Assembly (NCBI RefSeq): GCF_030056795.1
Contig: NZ_JASHKQ010000001.1
Coordinates: 372,001-436,000 of the forward strand
DNA: 64,000 nt
Source: Rhodococcus sp. IEGM 1381
GTDB lineage: Bacteria; Actinomycetota; Actinomycetes; Mycobacteriales; Mycobacteriaceae
Reading direction: 5' to 3'
The notes below the pieces were generated by a model. That model worked only from the letters and a program-made list of their open reading frames with translations, had not been told where the DNA came from and ran no database searches. Below, one piece after another: positions 26,293 through 33,690 of the stretch. Every line of letters starts with the position of its first letter. The first letter of the stretch is position 1. Made by a program: the position numbers and the translations under genes.

Positions 26293-27510
26293 ATGAAGTC
26301 CGACCACAGCCAGCTCGGTCGCGAGTTGGATTTGTTTGCAACCAGCCCGGCCATCGGTGCCGGTCTACCCGTTTGGCTCCCTGACGGCGCAATCATCCGA
26401 GCGGAACTCGAGAGACTGGCGGTCGAGGAATCAGCGCGCTCGGGCTGTCTCGGCGTGTACACGCCGGTTCTGGCGAAACGCTCGCTGTTCGAGAGGTCTG
26501 GCCACTGGGACAAATTTTCAGCCGATATGTTCCCACCGATGCGCATCGGTGGTGAGGAATTCGTTCTACGACCGGCCAATTGCCCACACCACACCCAGGT
26601 TTTCGATGCCCGTGGGCGCAGCTTTCGCGACCTTCCGTTTCGAATATCGGAGCTGGGGTCGATGTTCCGAAGTGAACTATCCGGTGTGCTGGGCGGATTG
26701 ACCCGAGTTCGGCAGATCTCACTCGACGACGCGCATGTGTTCTGCACCCCGGATCAGGTTGGAGACGAAGTTCGACTGGCTCTCGCCTCCATCGAAAGAT
26801 GTTACCACGTACTAGGACTCGTTCCGTTGTTCAGACTGTCGGTCCGGGGCAGGACTGGACGCTACCTGGGTGACACCGCGCAGTGGAGTGCCGCCGAGTG
26901 GCAGCTACGCGCGGCACTGGGTGATCGTGAGTTCACCGTCGGCGAGGGAGATGCCGCCTTCTACGGACCGAAGATAGATGTACAGGTCGCCGGTCATCAG
27001 GAGACTGTGTCGACCGTGCAGATCGATTTCAATCAGCCCGAGCGGTTCGGCCTCGAATACACCGGGTCCGACGGTGAGAAGCACCGACCGGTGATGATTC
27101 ACCGCGGGGTTCTCGGGTCGATGGAACGACTTACCGCCATGCTGATAGACCGTCATGCAGGTCGGATGCCACCGTGGCTCGCTCCGCGGCAGGTGGCCGT
27201 CATCTCCGTGGGTAGTTCGCATTCGCGGGCGGCGCGGGACCTGGTCGCCCGACTGCACGATGCATCGGTTCGCGCCCAGATTCTCGAGGAGGGTTCACTG
27301 GGCGGACGTATTCGGAGTGCGAGACTTCATCGCGACCCGTACATCGCGGTCATCGGTGATCGCGAGCGAGACAGCAACTCCGTTGCAGTGTCGTACAGTG
27401 CGCTGAACGCGAAAGCCGTACTGGACACAGACGTGTTCATCGAAGCCGTGCAACGCGATATACACACTCGTGCTCTGCTTCCCGCTATCCCGGACAGGGA
27501 GAATCACTGA
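26293..27510 (+). CDS. Threonyl-tRNA synthetase paralogue lacking TGS and editing domains
   Basis: This 405-residue protein is read from ATG 26293 with AGAAGTGGAG upstream. It aligns by motif with the catalytic and anticodon-binding parts of ThrRS: class II motif 2 around RISELGSMFRSE (118-129), motif 3 IHRGVLGSMERL (269-280), and the three zinc ligands equivalent to E. coli Cys334, His385 and His511, here Cys97 (NCPHH), His148 (DDAHVFC) and His270. The anticodon-binding domain occupies about 300-395. The roughly 240 N-terminal residues of a normal ThrRS (TGS and editing) are missing, not truncated by a lesion. It could be a stress or inhibitor-resistant ThrRS, or an enzyme charging another acceptor. 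The leader attenuator suggests induction by Thr-tRNA shortage. Confidence 0.88.
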   Translation: MKSDHSQLGRELDLFATSPAIGAGLPVWLPDGAIIRAELERLAVEESARSGCLGVYTPVLAKRSLFERSGHWDKFSADMFPPMRIGGEEFVLRPANCPHHTQVFDARGRSFRDLPFRISELGSMFRSELSGVLGGLTRVRQISLDDAHVFCTPDQVGDEVRLALASIERCYHVLGLVPLFRLSVRGRTGRYLGDTAQWSAAEWQLRAALGDREFTVGEGDAAFYGPKIDVQVAGHQETVSTVQIDFNQPERFGLEYTGSDGEKHRPVMIHRGVLGSMERLTAMLIDRHAGRMPPWLAPRQVAVISVGSSHSRAARDLVARLHDASVRAQILEEGSLGGRIRSARLHRDPYIAVIGDRERDSNSVAVSYSALNAKAVLDTDVFIEAVQRDIHTRALLPAIPDRENH

Positions 27511-27556
27511 CATTTGACACTGAAATTCTCGGTTGCACGGCGATAGCGTCGAAGAC

Positions 27557-28705
27557 ATGAGCAAGCTACGAGTCCTCGCCGCCCTCACCGTCTCGACGTC
27601 CCTGCTGTTCAGTGGATGCACATCGTCCGACGAGCCATCGGCCGTCCAGGCGACCACTACGACGACGTCGAGCGGGAACATCAGAACCGACTACGTGCAG
27701 GCTGCCCTGGACGCGCTGGTCGATACTGGATCCGTCGCCGCTGTTGCGCAGGTACGCGACGGCGAGAATTCGTGGTCGGGAGCCGCCGGCCTCGTCGAGC
27801 GCGACGGTACCGAGGCTGCGTCCGCAGATGACCCGGTCCGAATCGCCAGCATCACCAAGTCGATGGTTGCTGCCGTGTTGCTTCAACTTGTGGACGAGGG
27901 GAAGCTTCAGCTCGATCAGCAGGTCGACGAGCTGCTACCCGGCCTGCTGCCCAAGCCGGTCACCGTCCGTCAGTTGCTCGATCACACCAGCGGCATACCC
28001 GATTACCTGGTCGGCTTCGACTCTGCGGAGCAGATTGCCGCACGCTCCGCCGATTCGGTTACCGACGACGAATTGATCTCCCAGGCCCTGGCCATGCCCT
28101 GGACGACTGAGCCCGGTCAGGAGTTCAGCTACTCGAACACGAACTACGTTCTACTCGGCCGCATCATCGTCGAGGTGGACAGCAAGTCCATCGGACAATC
28201 GTTGCGGGACAGAGTGTTCGATCCGCTGCAGATGAACGACACCACCTACCCCACCGATGCCGCCATCGCCGACGACGCCCTGCACGGATACGTTGCCGAG
28301 AACGGAACCTACACCGACGTCACCGATTTCGACGCCGGCATCTGGTCCTCGGGTGCCGCCGTGGTCTCGACCGTCGGAGACATGAATACTTTCTTCCGAG
28401 CACTCTTCGACGGCACTTTGCTCCCGCAGAATCTGATCGACGAGATGCAAGTCGTCACACCGACCGGCTACGGACTCGGCCTGCTGCTTGGCGGTGACGC
28501 GTGCAACCCGGGATCGGGCGAGCTCGTGTTCGGCCAGCGCGGCAATGGGTTCGGCTACCGCACCTTCGCATTCTCGAGCCCCGACGGACAGCGTCAGGTA
28601 TCGCTGGCCTGGACCGCGGCAGCTCCGAATCCGGCCGTCGATCCACTCGAACAGCCGGCCACTGAAGCACTGATCGCCGGACTCACCTCGACCTGCCCCG
28701 CGTAG
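27557..28705 (+). CDS. Serine-hydrolase lipoprotein of the beta-lactamase/DD-peptidase fold
   Basis: This 382-residue protein is a lipoprotein (LLFSGC, Cys21). The class C beta-lactamase-like domain has the SxxK motif SITK (98-101), the YxN motif in FSYSNTNYVLLG, and a C-terminal segment with FGQRGNGFGY in place of the HxG/KTG strand. Such proteins are D-alanyl-D-alanine carboxypeptidases, esterases or R61-like enzymes; antibiotic hydrolysis is not implied. TAGCGT ends 7 nt before the ATG, so a leaderless mRNA is likely. The C-terminus lies 3 bp from the convergent aminotransferase gene. Confidence 0.85.
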   Translation: MSKLRVLAALTVSTSLLFSGCTSSDEPSAVQATTTTTSSGNIRTDYVQAALDALVDTGSVAAVAQVRDGENSWSGAAGLVERDGTEAASADDPVRIASITKSMVAAVLLQLVDEGKLQLDQQVDELLPGLLPKPVTVRQLLDHTSGIPDYLVGFDSAEQIAARSADSVTDDELISQALAMPWTTEPGQEFSYSNTNYVLLGRIIVEVDSKSIGQSLRDRVFDPLQMNDTTYPTDAAIADDALHGYVAENGTYTDVTDFDAGIWSSGAAVVSTVGDMNTFFRALFDGTLLPQNLIDEMQVVTPTGYGLGLLLGGDACNPGSGELVFGQRGNGFGYRTFAFSSPDGQRQVSLAWTAAAPNPAVDPLEQPATEALIAGLTSTCPA

Positions 28706-28708
28706 CGG

Positions 28709-29620
28709 TTACAACACGCTCACCCAGCCGTGTACCTCGTCGTTGGTGAGCGCGGCCTGGTGACGCTTACGGAGAGTCGACGTCACTGGACCGTGCTCCT
28801 TGGTTCCTATTGCTCGACCGTCGATTTCGTATACCGGGGCAACCCCAGCCGACGTGCCGCACACGAAGACCTCGTCGGCGATGTACAGCTCGGTGAGGTC
28901 GACGGTGCGCTCCTGAACCGTCAGTCCTTCTTCGCGCGCAAGGGTCAGGATGGTTCGGCGGTTGATGCCGTCGAGAATGTCGCTGGTGACATCGGGGGTG
29001 ACGAGCATGCCGTTCCGGACGAGGAAGATGTTCGCGGCACTCAACTCGCAGACGTGGCCGTTGATGTCGAGGAAGATGCAGTCGTCGAAGCCGCTGTCGA
29101 TCGCATCCTGTTTCGCCAGAACAGAATTGACGTATGCGCCGTTCACCTTGGCGCGTGACGGAATGGCGTAGTCCGGGATTCGCCGCCACACACTCGTCTT
29201 CAATCGCATCCCATCCTGCGGGACAATGGGATTAGCGTCGTACAGGAAGATGGACACCGTGGTGTGCAGCCCACGCACCCGCGTTCCTGGGATCGATTCG
29301 TCGACGTGAACGGTGGCTCGAACGTAGACCTCGGTCGTCGGGTCATTGGCGGCAACCACGTCCCGTGTCGCCTGTACGAATCGCTCGAACGTCCACTGCG
29401 AGGCAAACGTGTCGATACCGATGATCTTGCAGGATTCGACGAGCCGCTGGTAGTGATCGAGTAGCCGGAAGGCGGTACGCCGATCACCGTCCACCTGCAC
29501 GGGGAACACCGTGTAGACACTGAGCCCGTACAGAACTGCCGAGGTGGCGACCCCCAGCGTCGCGTCCTGCGCGTCCACCAAGCGATCGCCGAAATACACC
29601 TTCGAGTGCGGAAGAGCCAT
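28709..29620 (-). CDS. Branched-chain amino-acid aminotransferase-like (class IV PLP enzyme)
   Basis: This 303-residue protein is a fold-type IV PLP aminotransferase. The Schiff-base Lys is Lys158 in SRAKVNGAYVNS, the ELSAANIFLV segment carries the conserved Glu and Asn that contact the cofactor, and TSDILDGINRRTILTLA binds the phosphate. Length and motifs fit the IlvE/branched-chain group that also includes D-amino acid and 4-amino-4-deoxychorismate enzymes. It stands alone, so the substrate is open. TAGCAT ends 6 nt before the ATG (leaderless type). Confidence 0.88.
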   Translation of the reverse strand: MALPHSKVYFGDRLVDAQDATLGVATSAVLYGLSVYTVFPVQVDGDRRTAFRLLDHYQRLVESCKIIGIDTFASQWTFERFVQATRDVVAANDPTTEVYVRATVHVDESIPGTRVRGLHTTVSIFLYDANPIVPQDGMRLKTSVWRRIPDYAIPSRAKVNGAYVNSVLAKQDAIDSGFDDCIFLDINGHVCELSAANIFLVRNGMLVTPDVTSDILDGINRRTILTLAREEGLTVQERTVDLTELYIADEVFVCGTSAGVAPVYEIDGRAIGTKEHGPVTSTLRKRHQAALTNDEVHGWVSVL

Positions 29621-29684
29621 GCGGCGATGCTAGTCGCCCGGTGAGTTCGAGCGACAATGCTTTTACCGTCGTATGGTCGAGTGC

Positions 29685-30653
29685 ATGAACGCACGGACGA
29701 CACGAACCCTGTGGAACGACGGCCCAGAGGTGGGTGCCATCGGCTTGGGCTGCATGGGAATGACCTGGGCATACAAGGCCGACGATCAGACACAGTCCCC
29801 CGACCACGTCATCGGGCACGCCTTGGACCTGGGTGTGAATTTCATCGACACGGCCGATGTGTACGGACCGTTCACCAACGAGGAGGTCGTCGGTGCGGCC
29901 ATCGGTAGCCGACGCGACGAGGTGATCCTCGCGACCAAGGGCGGTCTCGTCTCCCACGTTGGCGACGCCGGAGAGCCGGTCATTTCGGGCCCCAACGGCA
30001 AGCCGGAGCATCTACGTTCGGCAATCGACGATTCGCTGCGCCGCCTGGGCGTCGACCACATCGATCTGTACTACCTGCACCGTCCCGATCCTGAGGTAAA
30101 CGTCGAAGACAGCATCGGCGCGATGGCCGAGGCCGTGCAGGCCGGAAAGGTTCGCGCACTGGGCGTTTCGGAGTTCACCGTCGAGCAGCTCGATCGGGCC
30201 CAGCAGGTGCATCCGATCTCGGCCGTGCAGTCGGAGTTGTCGCTGTGGACGCGCGACCACCTCGCCACGTCGCTGAAGTGGACGCAGGACAACGGTGCGG
30301 CATTCGTGCCGTTCTCGCCACTGGGCCGCGGCTTCCTGACCGGCAACTTCCGCGGAACTGCGCCCGCCGCAGACGATTTTCGAGCTCGGCTGCCACGCTT
30401 CAGCCAGGACAACCTCGATGCGAACCTCGTGATCGTCGACGCTATCGCAGCCGTCGCCGACGAGCTCGGTGCGACACCGGCGCAGGTGGCCTTGGCGTGG
30501 GTTCTGGCGCAGGGTGAGCACGTGGTCCCGATTCCCGGTACCAGACGCACCTCGCGTCTGGACGAGAACGCGGGTGCAGCCTCGCTGGTGTTGAGCGGGG
30601 AGCAGCTCGCCGCACTCGATGCCCTACCGGCACCCGCCGGTGGTCGCTATTGA
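29685..30653 (+). CDS. Aldo/keto reductase
   Basis: This 322-residue protein has the AKR tetrad: Asp and Tyr in FIDTADVYG (about 48-56), Lys in ILATKGG and His in YYLHRPD. The NADPH site is at the C-terminal end (IPGTRRTSRLDENAGA). It groups by sequence with the AKR13/YakC-like enzymes that reduce aldehydes and ketones broadly. TATGGT lies 7 nt before the ATG, so it is probably leaderless. The end overlaps the start of the GNAT gene, suggesting one transcript. Confidence 0.9.
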   Translation: MNARTTRTLWNDGPEVGAIGLGCMGMTWAYKADDQTQSPDHVIGHALDLGVNFIDTADVYGPFTNEEVVGAAIGSRRDEVILATKGGLVSHVGDAGEPVISGPNGKPEHLRSAIDDSLRRLGVDHIDLYYLHRPDPEVNVEDSIGAMAEAVQAGKVRALGVSEFTVEQLDRAQQVHPISAVQSELSLWTRDHLATSLKWTQDNGAAFVPFSPLGRGFLTGNFRGTAPAADDFRARLPRFSQDNLDANLVIVDAIAAVADELGATPAQVALAWVLAQGEHVVPIPGTRRTSRLDENAGAASLVLSGEQLAALDALPAPAGGRY

Positions 30654-31092
30654 GATCGTTCGCGTCGACCCCGTCGCAGATCGGCCCCTCGCCGGGCAGA
30701 TTCTCGCAGTGCAGAAAAGCTCGTATGCAGTCGAAGCGAGACTTATAGGCGACGACCGAATCCCGCTGCTGCACGAGTCGGTGAACGATCTGTGTGCTGC
30801 ACAGGTCCACTGGCTCGTCGCGTGCGCAGACGACGAAATCCTAGGTGCCGCAGCGTGGTCCGGTTCCGAGATCGACCGTCTGGTGGTGTCTCCGCACGCA
30901 CATCGCCAGGGCATCGGACGGGCGTTGGTCGAGGTGATGATCGATTCGATTGTGGGACAACGCATACAGGTGGCTACCGGGCGAGACAATGCGCCGGCTC
31001 GTCGACTGTACGAATCCCTCGGCTTCGTGCACACCGAGAATCAACAGGTTCTGCCGGGGCTGTGGCTGGCCCGCTACGAACTCGTGCGCTGA
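30640..31092 (+). CDS. GNAT-family N-acetyltransferase
   Basis: This 150-residue protein contains GNAT motif A (IDRLVVSPHAHRQGIGRALV, about 83-102) with the Q/RxxGxG/A acetyl-CoA loop and motif B (PARRLYESLGFVHTE). GTG 30640 is taken as the start because it overlaps the aldo/keto reductase stop by a few bases; ATG 30619 is an alternative. The acceptor substrate is unknown. Confidence 0.85.
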   Translation: MVAIEIVRVDPVADRPLAGQILAVQKSSYAVEARLIGDDRIPLLHESVNDLCAAQVHWLVACADDEILGAAAWSGSEIDRLVVSPHAHRQGIGRALVEVMIDSIVGQRIQVATGRDNAPARRLYESLGFVHTENQQVLPGLWLARYELVR

Positions 31093-31199
31093 TGGGTATC
31101 GGAGTCTCGTGGACGAGCGACGAACCAGATCAGCGCACCGGAAATCGGCATGAACAGGACGAGCACGTCCAAAGGAGACGGTTTAACGTGCACCGAAAC

Positions 31200-31218
31200 A
31201 AAGGGTAGCCTATCCCAA
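31200..31218 (+). promoter_or_regulatory. IdeR/DtxR-like iron box
   Basis: The 19 bases AAAGGGTAGCCTATCCCAA match the mycobacterial iron-box consensus TWAGGTWAGSCTWACCTWA at 15 of 19 positions. They end at the start of an iron-siderophore-type binding-protein gene. Iron-dependent repression by IdeR is inferred; the overlap with the first ATG suggests that the true start may be downstream, or that the mRNA is leaderless. Confidence 0.6.
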
Positions 31219-32174
31219 TGCCATCTCGAATTATGTCGTCCACAACGCTCGACCGCCGTGGGTTCTTCCTGGCTGCCGGGGCGGTTGCACTCGCTGCGGC
31301 CTGCTCGCCTCGGGGCCAGGACACGGCGGCCGCGACCTCGCAGACAGTGCGGATAACGGGCGACGGATTCGATGTCACCGTTCCCGCACGCCCTACCCGG
31401 GCTATCGTGATGGAGGGACGGGGAGATCTCGAATTCGCTTTGCTCGCTCAATATCCCGTCATCGCAACCGGGAATACTTTTGCTCCCGGAACACGGCCCG
31501 CGGGGCAGTTCGAGGGATTACTCGACGCGCAGACCCATGTCATCGGTGGACCCGACGGTCCGACGGCAGAAGAGATCGCTGCGCTGTCGCCCGATCTCAT
31601 CGTGATGCGTGCCAACGGATGGCGACTCGACTGGTACGGAAACGACCAACTCACCAAGATTGCGCCGGTCCTCCCCGTCGAGGTGAACGAACCCGATTTC
31701 GAGCAGTACACCGTCGACCAGTTCTCGGCCATCGGTCTACTCGATACAGTCCGACCGCGTCTGGACGAGTACCACCAGATCATCGACGACGCGGCCGCGG
31801 TCACGAGCGGGCGCACGATCGCATTGATCACCAGCGAACCGGTTGCGAAGGGATACGTGATCGTGTGGACCAATTACCTCGGTAATGCGGTAGCCGCGGA
31901 CATGGGATTCACTGTGTTGCACAACAACCCCGAGGACGAGGAGGGGAACTATCGCCTGTCGGTCGAGAATCTGAACCAGATCGCGGACGCGGAGTTCATC
32001 TTCCATCAGACCACCGATCCCCGCCAGATCGACGGTATCGAAGCCTGGCGGAACCTCCCCGCTGTGGCCGCGGGTCGCAGTGCGGTGCTGGATCCTCAAC
32101 TGAACAACGGATTGGTCATCACCGCAACCAGTTTCGCGAACAGGCTGATCGAGGTGGTCCGCAGCGCGGAGTGA
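31218..32174 (+). CDS. Iron-siderophore ABC transporter binding lipoprotein (FecB/FepB type)
   Basis: This protein of up to 318 residues carries a Tat-type lipoprotein signal (DRRGFFLAAGAVALAAACS). The mature part is a class III binding fold: RPTRAIVMEGRGDLEFALLAQYPVIATG starts the first lobe, ALSPDLIVM and FSAIGLLDTV follow, and WRNLPAVAAGR closes the second lobe. Such proteins carry ferric siderophores or haem to a permease, but no permease or ATPase gene is adjacent, so it would share another transporter. ATG 31218 touches the IdeR-like box; ATG 31233 is a reasonable alternative start. Neither has a clear ribosome site. Confidence 0.85.
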   Translation: MPSRIMSSTTLDRRGFFLAAGAVALAAACSPRGQDTAAATSQTVRITGDGFDVTVPARPTRAIVMEGRGDLEFALLAQYPVIATGNTFAPGTRPAGQFEGLLDAQTHVIGGPDGPTAEEIAALSPDLIVMRANGWRLDWYGNDQLTKIAPVLPVEVNEPDFEQYTVDQFSAIGLLDTVRPRLDEYHQIIDDAAAVTSGRTIALITSEPVAKGYVIVWTNYLGNAVAADMGFTVLHNNPEDEEGNYRLSVENLNQIADAEFIFHQTTDPRQIDGIEAWRNLPAVAAGRSAVLDPQLNNGLVITATSFANRLIEVVRSAE

Positions 32175-32189
32175 GGTAGCTTCCCAAGC

Positions 32190-32387
32190 ATGACCTCTGC
32201 CGGCGGCGTGATTGCCCTAGCTTTGTTCGCTATGGCGCTGCTATCGATCCTCCGTGATCCCAGTACAGGGTTAGTGACCAAGCTGGCGTGGGCATTCGTC
32301 GCGTTCATTCTGCCGATCGTCGGGCCGATCCTCTGGTTCGCCGTCGGTAAGCGATATCTCTACGGACCCAGCGGCGGCAACAGATGA
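32190..32387 (+). CDS. PLDNc-domain (phospholipase D nuclease N-terminal-like) membrane protein
   Basis: This 65-residue protein has two membrane helices joined by a short loop: ALALFAMALLSILRD, then LAWAFVAFILPIVGPILWFAVGKR. 'LPIVGPILWF..GKR' is the PLDNc signature found in short actinobacterial membrane proteins and at the N-terminus of cardiolipin synthases. TAGCTT lies 7 nt before the ATG (leaderless type). Function unknown. Confidence 0.8.
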   Translation: MTSAGGVIALALFAMALLSILRDPSTGLVTKLAWAFVAFILPIVGPILWFAVGKRYLYGPSGGNR

Positions 32388-32391
32388 CAGT

Positions 32392-32748
32392 TCAAAATTC
32401 GATCGCGTTGCGCAGGTCGGTGTTCACCAGATGGCTCACTTGGTCGCGCAGCCACTCGACGGCCTGCTGATCGGGTGCCGGCGTGTGGGCCAACAGCGTC
32501 CAGCGCAGACGAGTTTCCGGAGTCAGGTCGAACTGCAACAGGATGTCGGGGAGACTCGGCCACGGCGAGCTCCAGACGACGCGGTCGAACTCGCTGCTCT
32601 CGACGATTCGAGGCAGAGCGGCACCCTCGAACATCACCGGCCAGGCGAACCCCTGATTCTTCGGATGCACTTCTGGGCGCATGAGTGCCTTCCAGACGAA
32701 GAAGACCGGCGGCGACAACACCGCAGTCCTGCTCGCGAGAACCATCAT
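32392..32748 (-). CDS. Hypothetical protein, possibly SRPBCC/START-like
   Basis: This 118-residue protein has a pattern of WPVMFEGAALPRIVESSEFDRVVW, LPDILLQFDLTPETRLRWTLLAH and a C-terminal helix DQQAVEWLRDQVSHLVNTDLR. Beta-rich N-terminal two thirds and a long final helix would fit the SRPBCC lipid-binding fold, but I do not recognise a named family. It is convergent with the PLDNc gene, 4 bp away. Confidence 0.55.
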   Translation of the reverse strand: MMVLASRTAVLSPPVFFVWKALMRPEVHPKNQGFAWPVMFEGAALPRIVESSEFDRVVWSSPWPSLPDILLQFDLTPETRLRWTLLAHTPAPDQQAVEWLRDQVSHLVNTDLRNAIEF

Positions 32749-32950
32749 CCGATTACCGTACGCAGTAGCGACTCGGGAGCTCTACTAATTTTCGGGCTTG
32801 ACCTGTGTGGGCGGCGTCCGACGCGGAATTGCCCGACCTGATCGCTGCGATCGGCACCGACGGGGTGCAGGGCAGCGGAGTTCGAATCGCGTACGCCCGC
32901 AGGGTGGCCCGGTCCTCCGCGCGCCGCTGGTCCGTCCCTGGGCAACGGAG

Positions 32951-32985
32951 AAGGCCCGCCCCCGGTGTGTCGGGGTGCGGGCCTT
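32951..32985 (-). terminator. GC-rich hairpin downstream of the small accessory gene pair
   Basis: AAGGCCCGC (32951-32959) pairs with GCGGGCCTT (32977-32985), with further CCCC/GGGG pairing inside. It lies 25 bp beyond the stop of the 56-residue gene on the minus strand. There is no T-run. Confidence 0.5.
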
Positions 32986-33009
32986 GTCGGGTTCTGCGGG
33001 CTGTGAGTG

Positions 33010-33180
33010 TCAGGTCAGGTCGGCGGGTGGGGTGGTCGGGCGCCCTTCGGCGGTGTCACGAAGCCATTGCGGTACCTCGCGGCCGGTCCGTTCGCGGAGC
33101 GCGATCGAGGCGCGGGCCGCTGCGGCGGCGACTCGGGGACGCTCGGCCGGGCGGTCGGTGCGCTTTTCGGTCGTAGTCAT
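33010..33180 (-). CDS. Small basic hypothetical protein (56 aa)
   Basis: ATG 33180 overlaps the stop of the preceding gene as ATGA, and the frame runs 56 codons to TGA at 33010. The sequence is basic and Ala/Arg-rich (TTTEKRTDRPAERPRV, then AAAAARASIALRERTGREV and PQWLRDTAEGRP). The middle could be one helix. The overlap and a following hairpin argue that it is expressed. I know no family. Confidence 0.5.
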   Translation of the reverse strand: MTTTEKRTDRPAERPRVAAAAARASIALRERTGREVPQWLRDTAEGRPTTPPADLT

Positions 33181-33509
33181 CGTGGGTCCTCCTGCTCGTT
33201 CTGGTTGTCAGTGTCCTCGGTTCGGTCCTGGTCCGCCAGTGCGCGTCGGGCTGCAGCTCGATCGGAGACCGCGACCAGGACGTCTTGCTCGGTTCGGGTG
33301 ATCAGGGCGGAGTCGATGACGGTGGCGTAGATGTCCCATCCGAGTTCGGCTTCGGTGTCGCTGTCGCTGGTGGTGCGTTCGAGGCACCAGGTGATCCGTT
33401 GCCAGGCTTGGGCGCGTTTGTCGGCCACGGTGCGTTGGCGGACTGTCAGGGCGACGCCGACGACGGCGAGTACGCCGACGATCAGAGTGACCCATGCTTG
33501 AGCGGACAT
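33177..33509 (-). CDS. Hypothetical single-pass membrane protein (110 aa)
   Basis: The protein is read from ATG 33509, giving MSAQAWVTLIVGVLAVVGVA, one N-terminal membrane helix, followed by a soluble domain with QRTVADKRAQAWQRITWCLERTTS and an acidic C-terminus (DQDRTEDTDNQNEQEDPR). It is coupled by ATGA to the 56-residue gene downstream. This helix-plus-soluble layout, with its WQRITWCLERT segment, looks like an accessory-region protein; function unknown. Confidence 0.55.
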   Translation of the reverse strand: MSAQAWVTLIVGVLAVVGVALTVRQRTVADKRAQAWQRITWCLERTTSDSDTEAELGWDIYATVIDSALITRTEQDVLVAVSDRAAARRALADQDRTEDTDNQNEQEDPR

Positions 33510-33690
33510 CAGGGGCGGTCCTTCCAGGTGGTGCCCCGTGCCGTCAAGCACCGGGTCGGGTGGCTACCGGCGTAAAGTTCCGCGGACGATGTCGCCTTGG
33601 ATATAGCTGAATCCGTCTCCGCGGCCGTCGCGGAGCGGCTGCCATGTACCGACGACAGGCAGGGCTGTGCCCTGACGCTGGTGCAGGTCG

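Noticed and set aside
31074-31193. 39-codon minus-strand frame with a hydrophobic stretch (VLVLFMPISGALIWFVARP), divergent from the iron-box gene
   Set aside because: It resembles a PLDNc fragment and lies behind the iron box, but overlaps the GNAT gene and has no ribosome site; evidence is too weak for a gene call.
32875-32895. TTCGAAT with flanks looking like a tRNA T-arm, possible attachment site remnant
   Set aside because: The five bases on each side do not pair, and no acceptor, D or anticodon arm is found nearby.
32798-33301. Plus-strand frames opposite the small accessory genes
   Set aside because: Arg/Gly-rich shadow translation without start signals; the minus frames are coupled by ATGA and look more protein-like.
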